Assembly: GCF_040448305.1 (NCBI RefSeq)
Contig: NZ_CP148752.1
Coordinates: 6,076,001 to 6,140,000 of the forward strand
Reading direction: 5' to 3'
Source: Pseudomonas fluorescens
GTDB lineage: Bacteria > Pseudomonadota > Gammaproteobacteria > Pseudomonadales > Pseudomonadaceae
DNA: 64,000 bases
Shown: positions 40,733 through 57,826 of the stretch, in pieces
Position numbering within the stretch: position 1 is the first letter of the stretch
Layout: the number at the start of each line of letters is the position of its first letter
The notes under the pieces: model-generated
The model's input: only the letters and a program-made list of their open reading frames with translations
Told to the model about the DNA's origin: nothing
The model's database searches: none
Made by a program: the position numbers and the translations under genes

Positions 40733-41926
40733 TTACTCGATGATTTTGGCTACGACGCCAGCGCCGACGGTACGACCGCCTTCACGGATAGCGAAACGCA
40801 GGCCGTCTTCCATTGCGATGGTCTTGATCAGGGTAACTTCCATCTGGATGTTATCACCTGGCATTACCATTTCAACGCCTTCTGGCAGCTGGCAGTTACC
40901 AGTCACGTCAGTAGTACGGAAGTAGAACTGTGGACGGTAGCCTTTGAAGAACGGAGTGTGACGACCGCCTTCTTCCTTGCTCAGAACGTAAACCTCTGCG
41001 GTGAACTTGGTGTGCGGCTTAACCGAACCTGGCTTAACCAGAACCTGGCCACGCTCAACGTCGTCACGCTTGGTACCACGCAGCAGAACGCCGCAGTTCT
41101 CGCCAGCACGACCTTCGTCGAGCAGCTTGCGGAACATTTCAACACCGGTGCAGGTGGTGGTGGTGGTGTCACGCAGACCAACGATTTCCAGTGCATCTTG
41201 AACGCGAACGATACCGCGCTCGATACGACCAGTCACAACAGTACCACGACCCGAGATCGAGAATACGTCTTCGATTGGCATCAGGAATGGCTTGTCGATA
41301 GCACGCTCTGGCTCTGGGATGTAGCTGTCCAGGGTTTCAACCAGTTTACGAACGGCAGTGGTGCCCATTTCGTTGTCGTCTTTGCCTTCCAGCGCCATAC
41401 GAGCCGAACCGATGATGATTGGAGTGTCATCGCCCGGGAAGTCGTAGGTGGACAGCAGGTCGCGAACTTCCATTTCGACCAGTTCCAGCAGCTCAGCGTC
41501 GTCTACCAGGTCAGCCTTGTTCAGGAAAACCACGATGTACGGAACGCCTACCTGACGGGACAGCAGGATGTGCTCACGGGTTTGTGGCATCGGACCATCA
41601 GCGGCCGAGCAAACCAGGATCGCGCCGTCCATCTGGGCAGCACCGGTGATCATGTTCTTCACATAGTCAGCGTGACCTGGGCAGTCAACGTGAGCGTAGT
41701 GACGGATCTTCGAGTTGTACTCGACGTGCGCGGTGTTGATGGTGATACCACGAGCTTTTTCTTCTGGAGCGCTGTCGATTTTATCGAAATCAACGATTGC
41801 GGAACCGAAAACTTCGGAGCAAACGCGAGTCAGAGCTGCGGTCAGAGTGGTTTTACCGTGGTCAACGTGACCGATGGTGCCAACGTTGACGTGCGGTAGG
41901 GAACGATCAAATTTTTCTTTAGCCAC
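40733..41926 (-). CDS. tuf: Elongation factor Tu
   Basis: The 397-residue GTPase has P-loop GHVDHGKT near 18-25, switch II DCPGHADYVKNMITG, NKAD and the C-terminal beta barrels. It brings aminoacyl-tRNA to the ribosome. It is the only tuf copy in this window and sits 30 bp after fusA, equivalent to tufA of P. aeruginosa. Confidence 0.98.
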   Translation of the reverse strand: MAKEKFDRSLPHVNVGTIGHVDHGKTTLTAALTRVCSEVFGSAIVDFDKIDSAPEEKARGITINTAHVEYNSKIRHYAHVDCPGHADYVKNMITGAAQMDGAILVCSAADGPMPQTREHILLSRQVGVPYIVVFLNKADLVDDAELLELVEMEVRDLLSTYDFPGDDTPIIIGSARMALEGKDDNEMGTTAVRKLVETLDSYIPEPERAIDKPFLMPIEDVFSISGRGTVVTGRIERGIVRVQDALEIVGLRDTTTTTCTGVEMFRKLLDEGRAGENCGVLLRGTKRDDVERGQVLVKPGSVKPHTKFTAEVYVLSKEEGGRHTPFFKGYRPQFYFRTTDVTGNCQLPEGVEMVMPGDNIQMEVTLIKTIAMEDGLRFAIREGGRTVGAGVVAKIIE

Positions 41927-41956
41927 GACAATTAACTCCTTGCCTAAAGGACTGAA

Positions 41957-44062
41957 TCAGCCTTGTTTTTTGGTTACAGTTTCGACGATGTGCGACGGAG
42001 CTGTATTGTATTTTTTGAATTCCATAGAGTAGCTTGCGCGACCCTGGGACATCGAACGAACGTCGGTCGCATAACCGAACATCTCGCCCAACGGAACTTC
42101 AGCACGGATCACCTTACCGGAGACCGTGTCTTCCATACCCAGAATCATGCCGCGACGACGGTTAAGGTCGCCCATCACGTCACCCATATAGTCTTCAGGC
42201 GTAACAACCTCTACCGCCATGATCGGCTCGAGCAACTCACCACCACCCTTCTGGGCCAGTTGCTTGGTCGCCATGGAAGCAGCCACCTTAAACGCCATCT
42301 CGTTCGAGTCGACGTCGTGGTAAGAACCATCAAACACGGTAGCCTTCAGGCCGATCAGCGGATAGCCGGCAACTACGCCGTTCTTCATCTGCTCTTCGAT
42401 ACCCTTCTGGATAGCCGGGATGTATTCCTTAGGAACCACACCACCCACTACTTCGTTCACGAATTGCAGACCTTCCTGACCTTCGTCAGCAGGAGCAAAA
42501 CGGATCCAGCAGTGGCCGAACTGGCCACGACCGCCGGACTGACGAACGAACTTGCCTTCGATTTCGCAATTCTTCGTGATGCGCTCACGATACGAAACCT
42601 GAGGCTTACCGATGTTGGCTTCGACGTTGAACTCACGGCGCATCCGGTCAACCAGGATGTCCAGGTGCAACTCGCCCATGCCAGAGATGATCGTCTGACC
42701 AGTCTCTTCATCAGTTTTGACGCGGAAAGACGGGTCTTCCTGAGCAAGTTTGCCCAGAGCGATACCCATTTTTTCCTGGTCATCCTTGGTCTTAGGCTCA
42801 ACGGCAACCGAAATAACCGGCTCCGGGAAGTCCATGCGAACCAGGATGATTGGCTTGTCAGCGTTGCACAAGGTTTCACCAGTGGTGACGTCCTTCATGC
42901 CGATCAGGGCCGCGATGTCACCAGCGCGTACTTCCTTGATCTCTTCACGGGCGTTTGCGTGCATCTGCACCATACGGCCCACGCGCTCTTTCTTGCCTTT
43001 GACCGAGTTGATCACGCCGTCGCCGGAGGCCAACACGCCCGAGTAAACACGGACGAAAGTCAAGGTACCCACGAATGGATCGGTAGCGATCTTGAACGCC
43101 AGAGCCGAGAACGGCTCGTTGTCGTCTGCATGACGCTCCATTTGCTTTTCCTCGTCATCCGGGTCAGTACCCTTGATGGCAGGAATGTCGGTTGGAGCCG
43201 GCAGGTAGTCGATAACGGCGTCGAGAACCAGGGGAACACCCTTGTTCTTGAAGGAAGAACCGCAAACAGCCAGAACGATCTCACCAGCGATAGTACGCTG
43301 ACGCAGAGCACCCTTGATTTCCTCGATGGTGAGTTCTTCACCTTCAAGGTACTTGTTCATCAGCTCTTCGCTGGCTTCGGCCGCAGCCTCAACCATGTTG
43401 TTGCGCCACTCTTCAGCCAGTTCCTGCAGTTCAGCAGGGATGGCCTCACGACGAGGAGTCATACCCTTGTCGGCATCGTTCCAGTAAACCGCTTCCATGG
43501 TCATCAGATCGATCTGACCCTGGAAGTTGTCTTCGGAACCGATAGCCAACTGGATAGGCACCGGAGTGTGACCCAGACGCTGTTTGATCTGAGCGATCAC
43601 GCGCAGGAAGTTCGCACCGGCACGGTCCATCTTGTTCACGTAAACGATACGTGGAACACCGTACTTGTTGGCTTGACGCCATACGGTTTCGGACTGAGGC
43701 TCAACGCCGGAAGTACCGCAGAACACAACGACCGCGCCGTCGAGTACACGCAGGGAACGCTCTACTTCAATAGTGAAGTCTACGTGGCCCGGGGTATCGA
43801 TGACGTTGAAACGGTACTGGTCTTTGTGCTGCTTGGCGGAACCCTGCCAGAAGGCGGTAATGGCAGCAGAAGTAATGGTAATACCACGCTCCTGCTCCTG
43901 CACCATCCAGTCTGTGGTCGCGGCGCCGTCATGCACCTCGCCCATTTTGTGACTTTTGCCAGTGTAAAAAAGGACGCGCTCAGTGGTGGTGGTTTTACCA
44001 GCATCCACGTGTGCAACGATACCAATGTTACGGTAGCGATTAATCGGTGTTGTACGAGCCAT
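41957..44062 (-). CDS. fusA: Elongation factor G
   Basis: The 701-residue translocase has AHVDAGKTTTTERVLFYTG, DTPGHVDFTIEVERSLRVLD and NKMDRAGANFLRV. Domains II-V follow, ending in the PLGEMFGYATDVRSMSQGRA region. It belongs to the str operon between rpsG (30-bp gap) and tuf. Confidence 0.98.
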   Translation of the reverse strand: MARTTPINRYRNIGIVAHVDAGKTTTTERVLFYTGKSHKMGEVHDGAATTDWMVQEQERGITITSAAITAFWQGSAKQHKDQYRFNVIDTPGHVDFTIEVERSLRVLDGAVVVFCGTSGVEPQSETVWRQANKYGVPRIVYVNKMDRAGANFLRVIAQIKQRLGHTPVPIQLAIGSEDNFQGQIDLMTMEAVYWNDADKGMTPRREAIPAELQELAEEWRNNMVEAAAEASEELMNKYLEGEELTIEEIKGALRQRTIAGEIVLAVCGSSFKNKGVPLVLDAVIDYLPAPTDIPAIKGTDPDDEEKQMERHADDNEPFSALAFKIATDPFVGTLTFVRVYSGVLASGDGVINSVKGKKERVGRMVQMHANAREEIKEVRAGDIAALIGMKDVTTGETLCNADKPIILVRMDFPEPVISVAVEPKTKDDQEKMGIALGKLAQEDPSFRVKTDEETGQTIISGMGELHLDILVDRMRREFNVEANIGKPQVSYRERITKNCEIEGKFVRQSGGRGQFGHCWIRFAPADEGQEGLQFVNEVVGGVVPKEYIPAIQKGIEEQMKNGVVAGYPLIGLKATVFDGSYHDVDSNEMAFKVAASMATKQLAQKGGGELLEPIMAVEVVTPEDYMGDVMGDLNRRRGMILGMEDTVSGKVIRAEVPLGEMFGYATDVRSMSQGRASYSMEFKKYNTAPSHIVETVTKKQG

Positions 44063-44092
44063 AAAGCCCTCGCAAAATTAGTGACGCTAAAA

Positions 44093-44566
44093 TTAGAAGC
44101 GGTAGTGCGAGAAAGCCTTGTTGGCTTCAGCCATACGGTGAACGTCTTCACGCTTCTTAACTGCAGCACCTTTACCTTCGGCAGCGTCCAACAGTTCGCC
44201 AGCCAAACGCAGAGCCATAGACTTCTCGCCGCGCTTGCGGGCGTAGTCTACCAACCAGCGCATTGCCAGAGCGTTACGACGGGAAGGACGAACTTCGACC
44301 GGAACCTGGTAAGTAGCACCACCAACGCGGCGCGACTTCACTTCGACCAGCGGAGCGATGGCGTCGAGTGCTTTTTCGAAGAGTTCCAGGGGATCGGTGC
44401 CGGCCTTACGAGCCTTCACGGTATCCAGGGCACCATAAACGATACGCTCGGCAACGGCTTTCTTGCCGCTTTCCATTACGTGGTTCATGAATTTGGCGAG
44501 GATTTGGCTTCCGTATTTCGGATCGTCCAGAATCTCACGCTTGGCTGCTACGCGACGTCTTGGCAT
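44093..44566 (-). CDS. rpsG: 30S ribosomal protein S7
   Basis: The 157-residue protein starts MPRRRVAAKREILDDPKYGS and contains VGGATYQVPVEVRPSRRNAL. It organises the 16S 3' domain. In E. coli S7 represses the str operon at the rpsL-rpsG junction. Here that junction is 108 bp and could hold such a site. Confidence 0.98.
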   Translation of the reverse strand: MPRRRVAAKREILDDPKYGSQILAKFMNHVMESGKKAVAERIVYGALDTVKARKAGTDPLELFEKALDAIAPLVEVKSRRVGGATYQVPVEVRPSRRNALAMRWLVDYARKRGEKSMALRLAGELLDAAEGKGAAVKKREDVHRMAEANKAFSHYRF

Positions 44567-44674
44567 TGATAAGCCCTCAAACGGTCTTCAGGTTAGCCCG
44601 GGACAGCTCCTATGGATGCGTGCCCGACCTTACTCTTATCGACTCAATAAAATGAAAAACTGCAAAACGGCCAA

Positions 44675-45046
44675 TTACTTCGGACGCTTGGTACCGTACT
44701 TCGAACGACCCTGGTTACGACCTTTAACACCGGAAGTATCCAACGAACCGCGAACGGTGTGGTAACGAACACCTGGCAAGTCTTTTACACGACCGCCGCG
44801 GATCAGTACCACGCTGTGCTCTTGCAGGTTGTGGCCTTCACCGCCGATGTACGAGGAAACCTCGAAACCGTTGGTCAGACGCACACGGCATACTTTACGC
44901 AGTGCCGAGTTAGGTTTTTTCGGCGTGGTGGTGTACACACGGGTGCACACGCCACGGCGTTGCGGGCAGTTCTGCAGCGCAGGCACGTCGGATTTCTCGA
45001 CGATACGCTTACGCGGCTGACGTACCAGCTGGTTGATAGTTGCCAT
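44675..45046 (-). CDS. rpsL: 30S ribosomal protein S12
   Basis: The 123-residue decoding-centre protein has wild-type residues at the streptomycin positions: K43 in [11 protein letters not shown] and K88 in [10 protein letters not shown]. It is the first gene of the str operon. A promoter lies 92-120 bp upstream, in the 216-bp gap after rpoC. Confidence 0.98.
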
Positions 45047-45137
45047 CTACTAGCTCCACTGTTGTCTTGCGACGCTATTGTCTTGCAAGAAAAGCAAAAT
45101 GGCAGGAACGAGTTCCCGCCAAATTTAGGGGTACAAG

Positions 45138-45166
45138 AGTCTAAAGAGGATCTTGTCCCCAGTCAA
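45138..45166 (-). promoter_or_regulatory. Sigma-70 promoter of the str operon
   Basis: TTGACT (45166-45161) and TAGACT (45143-45138) are 17 bp apart on the minus strand, between rpoC and rpsL. Transcription would begin near 45131, with a leader of about 85 nt. I see no strong terminator after rpoC, so readthrough from rpoBC may add to it. Confidence 0.75.
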
Positions 45167-45262
45167 GGCAAGGCCCCGCCCTCCCCGCTCATCCAATCTC
45201 GACAAATTGTCTCGATTCGATGAACGGAGTGACCAGGGCCTCACACTCATTTACCGCAGAAC

Positions 45263-49462
<4,200 letters not shown>

Positions 49463-49526
49463 GGCCTTTCCTCCTGGCGGAGCAGAGAGCGGGCAATCCT
49501 GCCCCGCTCTCGATTCGCGTCACGTG

Positions 49527-53600
<4,074 letters not shown>

Positions 53601-53745
53601 CAGCGTTCCCCAGCTTGGTCACCTGCTTGTTTGGCCCCTCCCGACGGGAGCAGCCAGAAAATCGTGCAAACCCCATGGTTTGCGCCACCGCATCGGGTGG
53701 TTACAGCACGTTATCGGCACCGACCCAGTCGGCTGCCAATAACGG

Positions 53746-53774
53746 AAAAAGGCCGGTGGCAAGAGCCACCAGCC
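53746..53774 (-). terminator. Attenuator between rplL and rpoB
   Basis: On the minus strand GGCTGGTGGC pairs with GCCACCGGCC over TCTT and is followed by TTTTT. It is a convincing intrinsic terminator inside an operon. E. coli has a partial terminator in the same place that keeps polymerase subunits below ribosomal proteins, and this is the likely role here. Confidence 0.8.
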
Positions 53775-53820
53775 ATCAGCCTGTCGCTTAACGCTCGGGC
53801 TGGAGACGCAAAGTCGATGC

Positions 53821-54186
53821 TTACTTCAGCTCGACTTTAGCGCCTGCTTCTTCCAGAGTTGCTTTGGCTTTGTCGCCTGCATCTTTGGTCACTGCTTCCA
53901 GAACCATGGCAGGAGCGCCGTCAACTACAGCCTTGGCTTCTTTCAGGCCCAGACCGGTCAGTTCACGTACTGCCTTGATCACGTTAACTTTCTTCTCGCC
54001 AGCTTCCAGCAGCATGACGTTGAATTCAGTTTGCTCTTCAACAACAGCGGCAGCAGCGGCAGGACCTGCCGATGCAGCAGCAGCGGTAACACCGAATTTT
54101 TCTTCGAAAGCTTTGATCAGCTCAACAACTTCCATTACGGACATGTTGCCAACTGCTTCAAGGATATCGTTCTGAGAGATAGACAT
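53821..54186 (-). CDS. rplL: 50S ribosomal protein L7/L12
   Basis: The 121-residue protein has the N-terminal dimerising helix region, an Ala-rich hinge (AAAASAGPAAAAAVVEEQTE) and the C-terminal factor-binding domain ending EEAGAKVELK. It forms the flexible stalk that recruits translation GTPases. It lies 75 bp after rplJ. Confidence 0.98.
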   Translation of the reverse strand: MSISQNDILEAVGNMSVMEVVELIKAFEEKFGVTAAAASAGPAAAAAVVEEQTEFNVMLLEAGEKKVNVIKAVRELTGLGLKEAKAVVDGAPAMVLEAVTKDAGDKAKATLEEAGAKVELK

Positions 54187-54261
54187 GAATCTAATTCCTG
54201 ATATTGGGGACGGCCTACGCGACCATCGAAAAAAACAAAAAACGCGAGAAGTTGACGAGCC

Positions 54262-54762
54262 TTAGGCTGCAGCAGCTTCTTTCTGGTCGCGAATTGCCGC
54301 CAGAGTACGAGCCAACTTGCTGGTAGCGCCTTGAATCACGCTCATCAGCTGAGAAATTGCTTCGTCACGGGTCGGCAGAGTTGCCAGTACGTCGATTTGG
54401 TTAGCTGCGAGGAACTTGCCCTCGAACGCAGCTGCCTTGATCTCGAACTTGTCCTGACCCTTTGCGAATTCCTTGAAGATCCGGGCAGCAGCGCCTGGAT
54501 GTTCTTTGGAGAACGCAATCAGGGTAGGGCCAGTGAACACGTCGTTGAGGACACTGAATTCAGTGTCAGCAACAGCGCGCTTGAGCAGGGTGTTACGTAC
54601 AACACGTACGTAAACGCCAGCTTCACGAGCCTCTTTACGGAGTCCGGTCATCGCGCCTACTGTTACGCCACGGGCATCAGCCACGACAGCGGACAGAGCG
54701 ACTTTGGCAGCCTCGTTGACTTCAGCGACGATGGCCTTCTTGTCTTCGAGTTTAATTGCCAC
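54262..54762 (-). CDS. rplJ: 50S ribosomal protein L10
   Basis: The 166-residue protein starts MAIKLEDKKAIVAEVNEAAK and anchors L7/L12 dimers through its C-terminal helix. With L12 it represses its own mRNA in many bacteria through the leader upstream. A 198-bp gap before it can hold that leader. Confidence 0.98.
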   Translation of the reverse strand: MAIKLEDKKAIVAEVNEAAKVALSAVVADARGVTVGAMTGLRKEAREAGVYVRVVRNTLLKRAVADTEFSVLNDVFTGPTLIAFSKEHPGAAARIFKEFAKGQDKFEIKAAAFEGKFLAANQIDVLATLPTRDEAISQLMSVIQGATSKLARTLAAIRDQKEAAAA

Positions 54763-54929
54763 GGGTTTAACTCCTGCTTGTTACCGTTTCATCTGGTCGA
54801 AACCGGATGTCGTTTTGGTGTCTGATTCGGTAAGGAACCGGGAGCACCATCTGCGTAGGCTTGAGGTTTAAGACTTGCGTCGCCTACGGTCTTGGATAGC
54901 CCCCGCCAGGCAGGGACCCCAATTTTTCA
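54763..54929 (-). promoter_or_regulatory. Probable L10 leader region
   Basis: The untranslated stretch between rplA and rplJ is long for this operon, and its place matches the autoregulatory L10-binding leader known in gammaproteobacteria. Several GC-rich inverted segments are visible, but I did not establish the kink-turn fold. Assignment is by position. Confidence 0.5.
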
Positions 54930-54953
54930 ATTGGCGCAATCGCTTGCGCCAAT
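54930..54953 (-). terminator. Perfect 10-bp hairpin just after rplA
   Basis: ATTGGCGCAA and TTGCGCCAAT flank a 4-nt loop, 7 bp beyond the rplA stop. The minus-strand tail TTGAAAAATTGG is not a clean U-run. It could be a weak terminator or a processing site separating rplKA from rplJL. Confidence 0.5.
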
Positions 54954-54960
54954 CTGTGTC

Positions 54961-55656
54961 TTACGCGTCGAGCGAGCTTTGGTCGATGACCAGACCTGGG
55001 CCCATAGTGGTGCTCAGGGTAACGCGCTTGACGTAAATGCCTTTCGAGGAAGCTGGCTTGATACGCTTCAGATCAGCGATCAGGGCTTCAACGTTTTCCT
55101 TCAGCTTGACGGCATCGAAGCCGATCTTGCCAACGGAAGTGTGGATGATGCCGTTTTTGTCGGTGCGATAACGAACCTGACCAGCCTTGGCGTTTTTAAC
55201 CGCGGTAGCTACGTCTGGGGTTACGGTGCCGACTTTAGGGTTAGGCATCAGGCCACGTGGACCGAGGATCTGACCCAGTTGACCTACAACGCGCATTGCA
55301 TCCGGGGATGCGATCACTACGTCATAGTTCAGGTCGCCGCCTTTCATTTCGGCAGCCAGGTCGTCCATGCCTACACGGTCAGCGCCGGCAGCCAGAGCGG
55401 CTTCAGCAGCTGGACCCTGGGTGAACACAGCAACGCGAACGGTCTTGCCAGTGCCGTGTGGCAGCACAGTAGCGCTACGAACGACCTGGTCGGATTTACG
55501 CGGGTCAACACCCAGGTTTACAGCTACGTCAAACGACTCGCTGAACTTGACAGTCGACAGTTCAGCCAGCAGGGCAGCGGCGTCTACAAAGTTGTAGGCC
55601 TTGCCTGCTTCGATTTTGCCGGCGATAGCCTTTTGACGCTTGGTCAGCTTAGCCAT
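54961..55656 (-). CDS. rplA: 50S ribosomal protein L1
   Basis: The 231-residue protein starts MAKLTKRQKAIAGKIEAGKA and contains the L1 signature around ILGPRGLMPNPKVGTVTPD. It forms the L1 stalk and in E. coli represses rplKA. Its ATG overlaps the rplK stop by one base. Confidence 0.98.
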   Translation of the reverse strand: MAKLTKRQKAIAGKIEAGKAYNFVDAAALLAELSTVKFSESFDVAVNLGVDPRKSDQVVRSATVLPHGTGKTVRVAVFTQGPAAEAALAAGADRVGMDDLAAEMKGGDLNYDVVIASPDAMRVVGQLGQILGPRGLMPNPKVGTVTPDVATAVKNAKAGQVRYRTDKNGIIHTSVGKIGFDAVKLKENVEALIADLKRIKPASSKGIYVKRVTLSTTMGPGLVIDQSSLDA

Positions 55657-56087
55657 TACACACCCTCCACGTTAAGGCCCATGCTACGAGCAGAACCGGC
55701 GATAGTACGCACGGCTGCTTCCATATCAGCTGCAGTCAGATCCGCGTTTTTGGTTTTCGCGATTTCTTCCAGCTGAGCACGGGTCACGGTGCCAACCTTA
55801 ACGGTGTTCGGACGAGCGGAACCGCTGGTCAGACCGGCCGCCTTCTTCAGCAGAACCGAAGCAGGGGTGGATTTGGTTTCGAAAGTGAAGCTACGGTCGC
55901 TGTAGACAGTGATGATCACTGGAGTCGGCAGACCTGGCTCAAGACCCTGAGTACGGGCGTTGAAAGCCTTGCAGAATTCCATGATGTTCACGCCGTGCTG
56001 ACCCAGAGCAGGACCAACAGGTGGGCTTGGGTTAGCCTGAGCGGCTTTCACTTGCAGCTTGATGTAAGCGGTAATCTTCTTGGCCAT
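55656..56087 (-). CDS. rplK: 50S ribosomal protein L11
   Basis: The 143-residue protein starts MAKKITAYIKLQVKAAQANP and has the Pro-rich PSPPVGPALGQHGVNIMEF linked to thiopeptide binding and RelA activation. The ATG at 56087 is the family start. An in-frame ATG four codons upstream is unlikely. Confidence 0.98.
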   Translation of the reverse strand: MAKKITAYIKLQVKAAQANPSPPVGPALGQHGVNIMEFCKAFNARTQGLEPGLPTPVIITVYSDRSFTFETKSTPASVLLKKAAGLTSGSARPNTVKVGTVTRAQLEEIAKTKNADLTAADMEAAVRTIAGSARSMGLNVEGV

Positions 56088-56160
56088 GAGGCACTCCAAT
56101 TACGGGTTCGAACGCCTCGAAAGGCTCCCCGGTTACTTGCGCGTTTATCCCAGTGACGAC

Positions 56161-56190
56161 AAAACCCCACAGCCTACGGCTGCGGGGTTG
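56161..56190 (-). terminator. Hairpin after nusG
   Basis: AACCCCGCAGCC pairs with GGCTGTGGGGTT (one G-T pair) over GTA and is followed by TTGTC on the minus strand. It lies 15 bp after the nusG stop and probably reduces readthrough from secE-nusG into rplK. Confidence 0.7.
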
Positions 56191-56204
56191 GGATTTTTGT
56201 TCAA

Positions 56205-56738
56205 CTAGACCTTTTCGACCTGGCTGAACTCGAGCTCCACCGGAGTAGAGCGACCGAAAATGAGCACTGCGACCTGGATCCGGCTCTTTTCGTAGTTAAC
56301 TTCTTCAACAACACCGGTAAAGTCTGCGAACGGACCGTCATTGACACGCACCGACTCACCCGGCTCGAACAACGTCTTCGGCTTCGGCTTATCGCTGCCA
56401 TCGGCAACGCGACGCAGAATCGCTTCTGCTTCTTTATCGGTGATTGGCGCAGGCTTATCGGCAGTACCGCCAATGAAACCCATCACCCGAGGAGTGTCCT
56501 TGACCAAGTGCCAAGTACCCTCGTTCATATCCATCTGCACCAGCACATAGCCAGGGAAGAACTTGCGTTCGCTTTTGCGCTTCTGGCCATTGCGCATTTC
56601 AACCACTTCTTCAGTGGGAACCAGAATCTCGCCGAAGCCATCTTCCATACCGGCCAGCTTTACGCGCTCGATCAGCGAGCGCATTACATGCTTCTCGTAA
56701 CCGGAGTAAGCATGCACAACATACCAACGCTTAGCCAC
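56205..56738 (-). CDS. nusG: Transcription termination/antitermination factor NusG
   Basis: The 177-residue protein has the NGN domain (KRWYVVHAYSGYEKHVMRSL, then FPGYVLVQMDMN) and the C-terminal KOW domain (GESVRVNDGPFADFTGVVEE). It binds RNA polymerase and couples it to Rho or to S10 on the ribosome. It lies 9 bp after secE. Confidence 0.98.
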   Translation of the reverse strand: MAKRWYVVHAYSGYEKHVMRSLIERVKLAGMEDGFGEILVPTEEVVEMRNGQKRKSERKFFPGYVLVQMDMNEGTWHLVKDTPRVMGFIGGTADKPAPITDKEAEAILRRVADGSDKPKPKTLFEPGESVRVNDGPFADFTGVVEEVNYEKSRIQVAVLIFGRSTPVELEFSQVEKV

Positions 56739-56747
56739 GGGACACCC

Positions 56748-57116
56748 TTAGCCGACGATCAAGGAAACAAGCCAACCGAGCAGGGAATCAAGCCCCCACA
56801 ACAGCAACGCCATAACCAGAACAACAGCCACAACGATCAACGTGGTCTGCGTGGTTTCTTGGCGAGTTGGCCAAACGACTTTACGAATTTCGGTGCGCGC
56901 TTCCTTAACCAGTACAAAGAAAGACTTGCCCTTGACCGTCTGCAGGCCTACAAAGGCAGCTACGGCAGCAATAGCAAGCAATGCGAGTACGCGGTACAGG
57001 ATCGGCGAAGCAGAAAAGTACTGATTGCCAACAACGCCAACAACCACCAGAGCGACTACTACAAGCCACTTGAGGAGGTCGAAACGAGAGCCTTGAGCTT
57101 CAGCTTTAGGAGTCAT
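56748..57116 (-). CDS. secE: Protein translocase subunit SecE
   Basis: The 122-residue protein has three transmembrane segments, as in E. coli. The conserved essential part is KEARTEIRKVVWPTRQETTQ followed by the last helix. It clamps SecY. It follows tRNA-Trp and is cotranscribed with nusG. Confidence 0.97.
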   Translation of the reverse strand: MTPKAEAQGSRFDLLKWLVVVALVVVGVVGNQYFSASPILYRVLALLAIAAVAAFVGLQTVKGKSFFVLVKEARTEIRKVVWPTRQETTQTTLIVVAVVLVMALLLWGLDSLLGWLVSLIVG

Positions 57117-57161
57117 CTATGAAGATCCTGTGAAAAGAAAGCCAGACACACCGAGTGAATC

Positions 57162-57237
57162 TGGCAGGTCAGGAGGGAATCGAACCCCCAACCTACGGTT
57201 TTGGAGACCGTCGCTCTGCCAATTGAGCTACTGACCT
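57162..57237 (-). tRNA. tRNA-Trp (CCA anticodon)
   Basis: The 76-nt cloverleaf starts AGGTCAGTAGCTCAATTGGC, has the anticodon loop CTCCAAA, TTCGATT in the T arm and an encoded CCA end. It lies directly upstream of secE. A weak stem formed by its 3' end and downstream sequence (57141-57165) may be a processing or attenuation element. Confidence 0.97.
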
Positions 57238-57379
57238 AAAACAAAATCAGGCCGACCATTATGCCGACCCGAAAAAGACTTTACAACACTTACCAGGTGA
57301 TCCTGGTTGCAACACCGGCATTCACGACACCGGCAACCTTCAGAAACACAATCAGGCGCAACCACTACCACCTAAAACA

Positions 57380-57405
57380 AAGGCAGATATTTTCATATCT
57401 GCCTT
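57380..57405. other. Stem-loop where tufB would be expected
   Basis: AAGGCAGATAT and ATATCTGCCTT form a perfect 11-bp stem with loop TTTC. It is almost the only structure in the 174 bp between tRNA-Thr and tRNA-Trp, where P. aeruginosa has tufB. It may be a processing stem or a leftover of a gene loss. Confidence 0.55.
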
Positions 57406-57411
57406 GTTATA

Positions 57412-57487
57412 TGGAGCTCTTGAGCGGATTTGAACCGCTGACCTCACCCTTACCAAGGGTGTGCTCTACCAACTGAGCTACAAGAGC
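57412..57487 (-). tRNA. tRNA-Thr (GGT anticodon)
   Basis: The 76-nt cloverleaf starts GCTCTTGTAGCTCAGTTGGT, has the anticodon loop TTGGTAA, GGTTCAAAT in the T arm and an encoded CCA. It lies between tRNA-Gly and tRNA-Trp on the same transcript. Confidence 0.97.
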
Positions 57488-57513
57488 GTAACACTGTGCA
57501 AAACCTGTAAACT

Positions 57514-57587
<74 letters not shown>

Positions 57588-57610
57588 GAGGCTTACAGCT
57601 CTCGCTAAAA

Positions 57611-57695
<85 letters not shown>

Positions 57696-57708
57696 TAAGC
57701 GAGCCGGC

Positions 57709-57736
57709 ATTCTACATCATGCCAGCCTTCTGTCAA
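57709..57736 (-). promoter_or_regulatory. Proximal promoter P2 of the tRNA-Tyr operon
   Basis: TTGACA (57736-57731) and TAGAAT (57714-57709) are 16 bp apart on the minus strand. The start would fall near 57702, just before the tRNA-Tyr 5' end. The following GCCGGCTCGC is GC-rich, like stringent-control discriminators. Confidence 0.78.
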
Positions 57737-57826
57737 GCATTTTTCTCATTAAAAACCTGAGCTTAGCTGCGTTGACCTCGCTTCACACCGCTAACCGTTT
57801 CCGGTGTTCGCTGTGGAGCGGGCGCC

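Noticed and set aside
57141..57165. Terminator just before secE
   Set aside because: The 6-bp stem is weak and uses the tRNA-Trp CCA end, so it is more likely part of tRNA processing.
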